Assembly (NCBI RefSeq): GCF_008632125.1
Contig: NZ_VWRN01000067.1
Location: forward strand, 19,219 to 83,218
Reading direction: 5' to 3'
Origin: Cupriavidus cauae
GTDB taxonomy: Bacteria; Pseudomonadota; Gammaproteobacteria; Burkholderiales; Burkholderiaceae
Length of the DNA: 64,000 nt
In this document: in pieces, positions 46,589 to 54,300 of the stretch
Numbering within the stretch: position 1 is the first letter of the stretch
Layout: every line of letters starts with the position of its first letter
Notes under the pieces: model-generated
What the model saw: only the letters and a program-made list of their open reading frames with translations
Told to the model about the DNA's origin: nothing
Databases searched by the model: none
Translations under genes and position numbers: made by a program

Positions 46589-47118
46589 CGCACCACCCTC
46601 AGTCGGGCTTCGGGTTTGACACCGGCCATCAGGCTGCGCAGGCGCTCGCGCCCGCGCGACAGCCGGGACATCACGGTGCCGACCGGGATGCCGAGCGCCA
46701 GCGCGACCTCGGCATAGCTCATCGATTCGAGGCCGACCAGCAGCACCACCTCGCGCTGTTCGGCCGGCAGCCGCTGCAGCGCGTAATCGAGGTCGCGCAC
46801 TTCCAGCGAGCCCGCCGGATTGGCCACCGTGCTGTGCCAGTCCGCGCCGGACAGGCCGTCGGACAGCGTGTCGTCGTCCATCGGCACATGCGTCGCGCGC
46901 ATGCCGGCGCCGCGCATCTGGTTGACGAAGGCGTTATGCATGATCGTGAATAGCCAGGCCCGCAGATCGGTGCCGTCGTGGTATTGCCGCGCATGGCGCA
47001 GCGCGCGCTCGAGCGTGTCCTGCACCAGGTCGTCGGCCAGCTCGCGGTTGTGGACCAGCGCGCGCGCATAGCGGCGCAGCCGCGGCACGTGGTCGATCAG
47101 TTCTTCACGAACCCCCAT
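46585..47118 (-). CDS. ECF-type RNA polymerase sigma factor
   Basis: 177 residues with sigma region 2 (ELADDLVQDTLERALRH, LRAWLFTIMHNAFVNQ) and region 4 (LPAEQREVVLLVGLESMSYA, GIPVGTVMSRLSRGRERL). No extra C-terminal domain. The ATG at 47116–47118 is preceded by a candidate autoregulated promoter at 47180–47207. It is co-translated with the downstream anti-sigma gene and divergent from the DUF305 gene. Regulon unknown. Confidence 0.92.
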   Translation of the reverse strand: MGVREELIDHVPRLRRYARALVHNRELADDLVQDTLERALRHARQYHDGTDLRAWLFTIMHNAFVNQMRGAGMRATHVPMDDDTLSDGLSGADWHSTVANPAGSLEVRDLDYALQRLPAEQREVVLLVGLESMSYAEVALALGIPVGTVMSRLSRGRERLRSLMAGVKPEARLRVVR

Positions 47119-47179
47119 CGCTGTTCCTTTGTCGGTCGGCGGGCCGCGCCGGGTTTCCCCTGCGCTGTGCCCTTGCAGC

Positions 47180-47207
47180 GTGAACACCATCGGGGCGATT
47201 TTATTCC
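47180..47207 (-). promoter_or_regulatory. Candidate ECF promoter of the sigma/anti-sigma operon
   Basis: On the minus strand: GGAATAA (47207–47201), 15-nt spacer, GTTCAC (47185–47180), about 62 bp ahead of the sigma start. The same two blocks occur in the opposite orientation at 47250–47278. Confidence 0.5.
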
Positions 47208-47249
47208 GGCCAATGCCGGCCACCGTCCGGATTTTTTTGCCGCTCGGCG

Positions 47250-47278
47250 GGAATAAGCGGGGCGGGAGCGCTGTTCAC
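47250..47278 (+). promoter_or_regulatory. Candidate ECF promoter of the DUF305/propeller operon
   Basis: GGAATAA (47250–47256), 16-nt spacer, GTTCAC (47273–47278), 30 bp before the DUF305 ATG. It matches the divergent motif in front of the sigma gene, suggesting that the sigma factor controls both. Confidence 0.5.
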
Positions 47279-47307
47279 CTGTGGGTACGGACCTCGAGGA
47301 GTGCAGC

Positions 47308-47982
47308 ATGCCAGTCTGTTTTCGATGGCGCGGCCGCGACCGCGGCGCCGCGCGGGTGGCGTCCGCCATGCCGTTTGCCATGCCGTTTGCCATGCCGTTG
47401 GTCATACCCGTGGCCATGTCCGTGGCCATGTCCGTGACCCTGGTCGGGGCGCTGGCGATATTCGTTGCGCCGGCAGCCGCGGCCGAGCCCTCGGCGGCCA
47501 CGGGTGCGGCTTCCGCCGATGCCGCCAACCACGCCGCCTTCCTCGCCGAGAACGACCGTGCGATGGAGCGGATGATGAACGAGATGGCGATCACGCCGAG
47601 CGGCGACGTCGACCGCGACTTCGTCCACATGATGGTGCCGCACCACCGCGGCGCGATCGAGATGGCGATGGCGCAGCTGCGGTACGGGCGCAATCGGCAA
47701 CTGCGCCGGCTGGCGCAGGAAATCATCGCCACGCAGCAGCAGGAGATTGCGGCGATGTATCTGGCGATCGGGCTGGCGCCGCCCGGTGCCGATACATCCG
47801 CCGATACATCCGCCGATACGTCGGCCACTACGGCGGCCACGACGTCCCCCACTACGTCGGCCACCAGGTCGGTCACAACGTCGGCCACAACGCCGGCCGA
47901 TATGTCCTCCGATCCCGCCGCGGCCGCCGGCGGCGGCCACCGCCACCGCACCGTCCACCATTCGCACAAGGAGCCACGATGA
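47308..47982 (+). CDS. DUF305-family secreted protein with two 12-bp repeat tracts
   Basis: 224 residues. A long signal sequence (to ~60) whose hydrophobic core is built of repeated Ala-Met-Pro/Ser-(Phe/Val) tetrads, then a DUF305 four-helix domain (~65–155) with the characteristic DFVHMMVPHHRGAIEMAMAQ and QEIIATQQQEI; the His/Met residues of this motif are thought to bind metal (copper) in some members. The tail (~160–224) is a Thr/Ser/Ala repeat ending in a His-rich end (GGGHRHRTVHHSH). GAGGAG precedes the ATG at 47308. The stop overlaps the start of the next gene (ATGA), so the two are coupled. Confidence 0.88.
   Translation: MPVCFRWRGRDRGAARVASAMPFAMPFAMPLVIPVAMSVAMSVTLVGALAIFVAPAAAAEPSAATGAASADAANHAAFLAENDRAMERMMNEMAITPSGDVDRDFVHMMVPHHRGAIEMAMAQLRYGRNRQLRRLAQEIIATQQQEIAAMYLAIGLAPPGADTSADTSADTSATTAATTSPTTSATRSVTTSATTPADMSSDPAAAAGGGHRHRTVHHSHKEPR
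47365..47436 (+). repeat. Six 12-bp repeats in the DUF305 signal sequence
   Basis: GCCATGCCGTTT-type units, six in a row (47365–47436), with the last two identical (GCCATGTCCGTG). They code the hydrophobic core of the signal peptide, four residues per unit. Confidence 0.88.
47791..47910 (+). repeat. About ten 12-bp repeats in the DUF305 C-terminal tail
   Basis: Ten consecutive 12-bp units related to GATACATCCGCC / ACTACGTCGGCC, coding Asp/Thr-Thr-Ser-Ala tetrads. The first two are identical; later units diverge. Confidence 0.88.
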
Positions 47983-49475
47983 AGCCCACCCCGACCGCCG
48001 CCGTCGTCGCCGCCATCGCGGCCCTGGCGCTGGCCTTGCCGGCCGCCACGCAGGCCGGGCAGCCGCCCCGCGCCGCCACCGATCCGGATCGGCCCATCAG
48101 CCATCGCGACCGCATCTATGCCGCGGAGCAGTTCTCCAACACGGTGTCCGTCACCGACCCCGCCTCCAACGAGGTGCTCGGCATGATCCGGCTGGGCGAG
48201 CCGACGCCGGCGAACTTCAGCCCCTTGTACAAGGGGCAACTGCTTGTGCATGGCCTCGGCTTCTCGCCGGACGGCCGCACGCTGGCAGTGGTGTCGATCG
48301 GCTCGAACTCGGTGTCCTTCATCGACACGCAGACCAATGCGGTCAGGCACGTGACGTATCTCGGCCGCTCGCCGCACGAGGCGTTCTACACGCCGGACGG
48401 CAAGGAGGTCTGGGTCACCGTGCGCGGCGAGGACTATGTTGCCGTGATCGACGCGGCCACCTATCGGGAGAAGACGCGCATCATGGTGCCTGCGGGTCCC
48501 GGCATGCAGATCTTCTCGCCGGACGGCAAGTACGGCTATGTGTGCTCGTCGTTCCAGCCGCGCACCAGCGTGGTCTCGGTGGCCGAGCACAAGGTGATCG
48601 CCACCATCGAGCAGGCCAGCGCCTTCTGCCCGAACATCGCGGCGACGCCCGACGGCAAGCAGGTCTGGTTCACGCTGAAAGACATCGGCAAGGTGCAGGT
48701 GTTCGACGCGCGTCCGCCGTTCGCACCGATCCGCACCATCGATACCGGGCCGATCACCAACCACGTCAATTTCGTCCGCAACCGCAACGGCCAGTTCGCC
48801 TACGTGACGGTGGGCGGGACCAACGAGGTCAAGGTGTTCCGCACCGACGACTTCGCGCCGGTCGCCACCATTCCGGTCGGCAAGCTGCCGCACGGACTGT
48901 GGCCGTCGGGCGACGGCAGCCGCATCTATGTCGGGCTGGAGAACGAGGACGCGCTGGCGGCGATCGACACGCTGAGCCAGCGCGTGGTCGCGACGATCCC
49001 CGTCGGTCAGGCGCCGCAGGCGGTGGTCTACGTGCCGGACGCGGTCAGGCAGGGAGATGGGCGGCAGAACCTGCAGCCTGCGGGAACGATCGCCCGGGCC
49101 ACGCAACTGTCGCTGGCGCCGGTCGCTGCCGGCGGACAGCCGCTTGCGCAACAACCACCTTCCCAGCAGGCGCCGACCAGCGTCGCGCTGTTCGATCAGG
49201 GGCTGGTGCAGGTGCTGCAGGCCTCGGTCACCGGCCTGCAGCCGAAGCAGGCCTATGTGCTGGGCCTGGCGGAGCGGGCCGACGGCGGCGGCCGCATCGA
49301 GCCGCTGGCGCGCTTCATGGCGAATCCGGCGGGATCGGCGATCGTCAATACGGTCGGACCGATCCGGCAGGTGGTCGCCGGCGGCGGCGAGCGCCAGGAG
49401 GCGCGGCGCTATCTGGTGATCGCGCCCGTGACGGACGCCGGCATCGGGGCGCCGGTGCAGCGGCAGACACCGTAG
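47979..49475 (+). CDS. Periplasmic YVTN/YncE-type beta-propeller protein
   Basis: 498 residues. Signal peptide (AAIAALALALPAATQAGQ, cleavage ~26) and about seven propeller blades, each with the phrase pattern of YVTN proteins: LGFSPDGRTLAVVSIGSNSV, AFYTPDGKEVWVTVRGEDYV, QIFSPDGKYGYVCSS, AYVTVGGTNEVKVF and GSRIYVGLENEDALAAID. The last ~130 residues form a separate beta-rich domain. Such proteins act as periplasmic or surface scaffolds or enzymes; no active-site residues can be assigned. Coupled to the DUF305 gene by an ATGA overlap, and so probably part of the ECF-controlled unit. Confidence 0.88.
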   Translation: MKPTPTAAVVAAIAALALALPAATQAGQPPRAATDPDRPISHRDRIYAAEQFSNTVSVTDPASNEVLGMIRLGEPTPANFSPLYKGQLLVHGLGFSPDGRTLAVVSIGSNSVSFIDTQTNAVRHVTYLGRSPHEAFYTPDGKEVWVTVRGEDYVAVIDAATYREKTRIMVPAGPGMQIFSPDGKYGYVCSSFQPRTSVVSVAEHKVIATIEQASAFCPNIAATPDGKQVWFTLKDIGKVQVFDARPPFAPIRTIDTGPITNHVNFVRNRNGQFAYVTVGGTNEVKVFRTDDFAPVATIPVGKLPHGLWPSGDGSRIYVGLENEDALAAIDTLSQRVVATIPVGQAPQAVVYVPDAVRQGDGRQNLQPAGTIARATQLSLAPVAAGGQPLAQQPPSQQAPTSVALFDQGLVQVLQASVTGLQPKQAYVLGLAERADGGGRIEPLARFMANPAGSAIVNTVGPIRQVVAGGGERQEARRYLVIAPVTDAGIGAPVQRQTP

Positions 49476-49497
49476 CGGCTGGCGTGCTGGGGCTGAC

Positions 49498-49587
49498 CTA
49501 TGGCTCCCTATGGCTGCCTATGGCCCCGTATGGCTGCCTGTGGCCCCCATGGGCCCCCAATGGCCCCCCAATGGCCCCCTATGGCAT
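49498..49587. repeat. 10-bp tandem repeat (about 9 copies) beyond the propeller gene
   Basis: Units of the form CTATGGCYSC/CAATGGCCCC run from 49498 to 49587 with one 11-bp unit; the LysR stop codon (49579–49581, read on the minus strand) lies in the last unit. The array fills the convergent spacer 49476–49578. Confidence 0.92.
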
Positions 49588-50478
49588 CTCCGCGAAGCAC
49601 TCGGCGAGCCAGTCGGCGACGGCGCGAAAGCGCGGCTGGCGCCGGTATTCGGACGGATAGGCCAGCCAGACCTCGCGCCTTACGTCGGGGCAGTCCTGCA
49701 GCAGATGCAGCGACGGCTGCGTCCGCGCGGCAAAGTGCGGCAGCAGCGCGGCCCCGGTGCCGGCCGCGGCGGCCATCAGCAGCGTGTCGACGCTGTTGCT
49801 CGACAGCACGATGGCGTCGCGCGCGATCTGCCGGTCGACCCAGCGAATCTCGGGCAGCGCCACCCCCGGGGCGAGCGACAGCGCGAGCTGGCAGAACGGC
49901 AGCGCGGTCAGGCCCTCGTCGGCGTAGCGGCGGCGCATGGCCGCGTTGCCGTAGACGCCGTAGTGGATCGTGCCGATGCGGCGCGCCACCACCTGCTCCT
50001 CGACCGGGCGATTGAGCCGGATGGCCAGATGCGCCTCGCGGCGTGCCAGGCTGGCGCGGCGCGCCTCGACGATCAGTTCCACCGTCAGCCCGGGATGACG
50101 CTCGCGCAGCGCCGGCAGCCGCTCCGCGATGAACAGCGTCGCCACGCCCTCGGTGGCGGTCAGCTTGACGGTGCCCGAAACGCTGCCGGGACTGGCGCGG
50201 CGCGCTTCGAGTTCGCGGCCGATGCGCGCGGCATGCCGCTCCATCTGCTCGGCGGCGGCCAGCGCGATGCGCCCGGCTGGCGACAGTTCGATCCGGCCCT
50301 GCATCGATTCGGCCACCGATGCGCCCAGCGCCGTCTCCAGCCGCCGCAGCCGGCGAATCACGGTGGCGTGCGTCAGTCCGAGCTCGCGCGCGCAGGCGGC
50401 GTAGCTGCCCGAACGGGCCAGCACGGCCAGCGTCAGCAGATCGTCCCAATGGGTGGTCGCGGCTGTTCTTTTTTGCAC
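49579..50478 (-). CDS. LysR-family transcription regulator
   Basis: 299 residues from a GTG start at 50478. Winged HTH at ~10–65 (LLTLAVLARSGSYAACAREL, THATVIRRLRRLE) and a substrate-binding domain from ~90. The GTG gives family length and has GAGG just upstream; an ATG at 50529 would add 17 residues. It is divergent from the isochorismatase-like gene 95 bp away, which it probably controls. The effector is unknown. Confidence 0.88.
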   Translation of the reverse strand: MQKRTAATTHWDDLLTLAVLARSGSYAACARELGLTHATVIRRLRRLETALGASVAESMQGRIELSPAGRIALAAAEQMERHAARIGRELEARRASPGSVSGTVKLTATEGVATLFIAERLPALRERHPGLTVELIVEARRASLARREAHLAIRLNRPVEEQVVARRIGTIHYGVYGNAAMRRRYADEGLTALPFCQLALSLAPGVALPEIRWVDRQIARDAIVLSSNSVDTLLMAAAAGTGAALLPHFAARTQPSLHLLQDCPDVRREVWLAYPSEYRRQPRFRAVADWLAECFAEMP

Positions 50479-50573
50479 AGTGCCTCGTCGGAATTTGGCA
50501 TGGTGAATCGGCAAGCCGAACCCTATCATGGCGGCACCGCACGATGTCGTGCATTCGACGAGGAAGAGACCCC

Positions 50574-51179
50574 ATGCCGCAAGCCAAGACCCTGATGGAT
50601 TTCGCCGGCGCGACCCGCCAGCCGGCCGACTGGCAGCAAGCCAGCCTGGTGCTGATCGACCACCAGCGCGAGTATGTCGACGGCAGCCTGCCGCTGTCCG
50701 GCATGGCCGAGGCCGTCGCCGAGTGCCAGCGCCTGCTGGCCGCCGCCCGCAAGGCGGCCGCACCGGTGGTGCACATCCAGCATCACGGCAAGCCCGGCGG
50801 CGCGATCTTCGATCCGCAGGGGCCCTATGTCGAGCTGATTGCCGAACTGGCGCCTGCGCAGGGCGAGGCGGTGATCGCCAAATCCCTGCCGAACGCGTTC
50901 GCCGGCACGGGCCTGGCCGACGCACTGGCCAGGACCGGCCGCAAGCAGCTGGTGGTGGCGGGCTTCATGACCCATATGTGCGTCAGCGCAACGGCGCGCG
51001 CCGCGCTCGATCTGGGCTTCACCACCACGGTAGTCGCGGCCGCCTGCGCGACGCGCGATCTGCCCGATCCCGTCAACGGCGAGGTGGTACCCGCCGCGGT
51101 CGTGCATCGCACCGCCCTGACGGAACTGAACGACCTGGTGGCGCTGGTGGTGCCGGATGCGGGAGCGTTGGGGGCGTAA
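50574..51179 (+). CDS. Isochorismatase-like cysteine hydrolase
   Basis: 201 residues. Catalytic triad of the cysteine-hydrolase family: Asp29 (VLIDHQREY), Lys ~103 (VIAKSLPNAF) and Cys ~136 (GFMTHMCVSATARAA). This fold covers isochorismatase, nicotinamidase and N-carbamoyl amidases; the exact substrate cannot be read. Start ATG at 50574 with AAGAGA upstream. Divergent from the LysR gene and followed by a hairpin. Confidence 0.88.
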   Translation: MPQAKTLMDFAGATRQPADWQQASLVLIDHQREYVDGSLPLSGMAEAVAECQRLLAAARKAAAPVVHIQHHGKPGGAIFDPQGPYVELIAELAPAQGEAVIAKSLPNAFAGTGLADALARTGRKQLVVAGFMTHMCVSATARAALDLGFTTTVVAAACATRDLPDPVNGEVVPAAVVHRTALTELNDLVALVVPDAGALGA

Positions 51180-51194
51180 GCGAGAACGCAGCCG

Positions 51195-51262
51195 TCTCCG
51201 CGGACGCGGGGATCCAGCGACGTTGGAAAGACGTTGGGATTCCCGTCCGGCTTCGCGGGAAG
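51195..51262. repeat. Imperfect inverted repeat with GGGATYCC arms after the hydrolase gene
   Basis: Left arm 51195–51216 (ending GCGGGGATCCA) and right arm 51234–51262 (TTGGGATTCCCGTCCG then GCTTCGCGGGA) are imperfect inverted copies. They resemble dispersed repeats of many high-GC proteobacteria whose six-frame reading gives FPRxRxxxxxFQRRWIPAxA. Non-coding. Confidence 0.6.
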
Positions 51263-51301
51263 GATGTGCGCGCTGGTGGTGCTTCGCCAGAGCCCATGGC
51301 G

Positions 51302-51335
51302 GAAGAGGCCGCTCGCGCGGCCTCTTCTGCTTCTT
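51302..51335 (+). terminator. Hairpin after the isochorismatase-like gene
   Basis: An 11-bp stem (51302–51312 with 51317–51327) with loop TCGC, followed on the plus strand by TGCTTCTTCTGTTG, only moderately T-rich. It separates the hydrolase gene from the convergent double UvrA gene. Confidence 0.6.
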
Positions 51336-51359
51336 CTGTTGTCTGGGGATCGAGCGGGG

Positions 51360-54300
51360 CTATGCCACTGCCCCGCGCACCACCCTCGGCCCGACCTCGT
51401 TGGCCGCGACCGCCGCGGTGCGCGCCAGCACCGGCACCAGCGCCGCCCCGGTATGGCTGCCCGGCGTGCGCGCCAGCACGTCGGGCGGTGCCGCCGCGAC
51501 GATGGTGCCGCCGCCGTCGCCGCCTTCCGGACCGAGGTCGATGACCCAGTCGGCTTCGGCGATCACGTCGAGGTCGTGCTCGATCACCACCACGCTGTGG
51601 CCGCCGTCGACCAGCCGGTGCAGCACGCGGATCAGCTTGGCGACGTCCGCCATATGCAGGCCCACGGTCGGCTCGTCCAGCACGTACAGCGTATGCGGCG
51701 GCTTCTGGCCGCGGCGTGTGATGTCGTCGCGCACCTTGGCCAGTTCGGTGACCAGCTTGATCCGCTGTGCCTCGCCGCCCGACAGCGTCGGCGACGGCTG
51801 GCCCAGCGTCAGGTAGCCGAGTCCCACGTCCTTGAGCAGCTGCAGCGGATGCGCGATGTTCGACTGCGCGGCGAAGAACTCCACCGCCTCGTCGATCTCC
51901 ATCGTCAGCACCTCGCCGATATTGCGGCCGCGCCAGGACACCGCCAGCGTCTCCGCGTTGAAGCGCTGGCCGTGGCAGACGTCGCACAGCACCTTGACGT
52001 CCGGCAGGAAACTCATGCCGATGGTGCGCACGCCCTGGCCCTCGCAGGCCGGGCAGCGGCCGTCGCCGGTGTTGAACGAGAAGCGCGACGCGGTATAGCC
52101 CCGCGCGCGCGCCTCCAGCGTATCGGCGAAGAGCCGCCGGATCGCGTCCCAGACGCCGATGTAGGTGGCCGGGCACGAGCGCGGCGTCTTGCCGATCGGG
52201 GTCTGGTCGACCTCGAGCACGCGGTCGATCGCCTCCCAGCCGGTCACCGACTCGCAGCCCTGCCAGACATGCTGGACGTCGAGCTTCCTCACGCCCTTGC
52301 TGGCGCCCGCGGTGCCCGCCGCGGTCTCGCTTGCCTGCGCCGACTTGCGCGCGCGGCGCGTGGCCGGCGACGACAGCACCGAGCGGCCGACCGCATCGAG
52401 CAGATTGGTCATCAGCACATCGCGCGCCAGCGTGGACTTGCCGGAGCCGCTGACGCCGGTGATCGCGACCAGCCGCGACAGCGGCAGGCTGGCGGTGACG
52501 TTGCGCAGGTTGTGCAGCGTGGCGCCGTGCACGGTCAGCCAGCGTTCGGGCACCGCCGTGTCCGCAGTGCCCGCCTTGCCCCGCGCTGTCGCCGCCGACA
52601 CGGGCCGGCGCGCCTGCAGCGGATGGACGATCGGCCGGGCCAGGAACTGCCCGGTCAGCGACGACGGCTGCGCCGCCAGATCGGCGACGCCGCCCTGCGC
52701 GACCACATGGCCGCCGCGCTTGCCGGCGCCGGGGCCGATGTCGATGATGTGGTCGGCGCGGCGGATGGTGTCCTCGTCGTGCTCGACCACCACCAGCGTG
52801 TTGCCCTTGTCGCCGAGCTTGCGCAGCGCGTCGAGCAGGATGCGGTTGTCGCGCGGATGCAGGCCGATGGTCGGTTCGTCCAGCACATAGCAGACGCCCT
52901 GCAGATTGCTGCCGAGCTGCGCCGCCAGCCGGATACGCTGCGCCTCGCCGCCCGACAGGCTGGGCGCGGCGCGGTCCAGGCTCAGGTAGCCCAGGCCAAC
53001 CTCCTCGAGGAATTCGAGCCGGCTGCGGATCTCGCTGACCACGTCGCGCGCGATCTCGGCGTCGCGGCCGCCCAGCGTCAGCTGCTCGATCCACGCGCGG
53101 GTCTGCGACACGGTCCACTGCGCGATGTCGACGATCGAGCGGCCGGCGAAGCTGACCGCGCGCGCGGCCGCGTTCAGCCGCGTGCCGTGGCACGAGGGGC
53201 AGGCCGCATGGCCGACGCCTTCGGGCTCGAGCTCCTCCGACGGCAGCGTCTGCTCGCGGCCGCGTTCGTCGCCGCCGATCACGCTGTCGTCATAGGCGGC
53301 GCGCTGCTCGCCCGTCAGCGCCAGGCCGGTGCCGACGCAGCTCTCGCACCAGCCATGCTTGCTGTTGTACGAGAACATGCGCGGGTCCAGCTCGGGATAG
53401 CTGGTGCCGCATTGCGGGCAGGCGCGCTTGGTCGAGAAGACCTTGGTCTGGCCGACGCCATCGCCGTTGTGGCCGTTGCCGAACGCTTCGCGCAGGCCGT
53501 CCAGCGGCGCCAGCAGATGCATCACGCCCTTGCCGTGCTCGAGCGCCTGCTCCAGCAGCGCGCGCAGCGCCGCCTCGTTGTCGGGAGAGACCACCACGTC
53601 GCCGACCGGCAGCTCGATCGTGTGTTCGCGGAAGCGGTCCAGCCGCGGCCACGGATCGACCGGCAGGAAGGCGCCGTCGACGCGCAGGTGCGTATGGCCG
53701 CGCGCCTTGGCCCATTTGGCGAGATCGGTATAGACGCCCTTGCGGTTGACCACCAGCGGCGCCAGCAGGCCGACGTGCTGGCCGCGGTATTCGCGCAGCA
53801 GCTGCGCGACGATCGATTCGGGGCTCTGCGCGCTGACCGGCGTGCCGTCGTGCACGCAGTGCTGCAAGCCGAGCTTCACGTACAGCAGCCGCAGGAAGTG
53901 CCAGACCTCGGAGGTGGTCGCCACCGTGCTCTTGCGGCCGCCGCGCGACAGGCGCTGCTCGATCGCCACGGTCGGCGGAATGCCGAACACCGCGTCGACC
54001 TCAGGCCGGCCCGCCGGCTGCACGATCGAGCGCGCGTAGGCGTTCAGCGATTCGAGATAGCGCCGCTGGCCCTCGTGGAACAGGATGTCGAAGGCCAGCG
54101 TCGACTTGCCCGAGCCCGACACGCCGGTCACCACGTTGAACTTGTTGTGCGGGATATCGACGTTCAGCGACTTCAGGTTGTGCTCGTGCGCGTTGACGAT
54201 GCGCACCACGTTCTCGCCCTGGATTTCGGCCAGCGCGCGCCGCGCGCGGCGGGCCGCCGGCGAGCCGTGCGCCGACTGCAGCCGCAGCGCGTCGTGCTCG

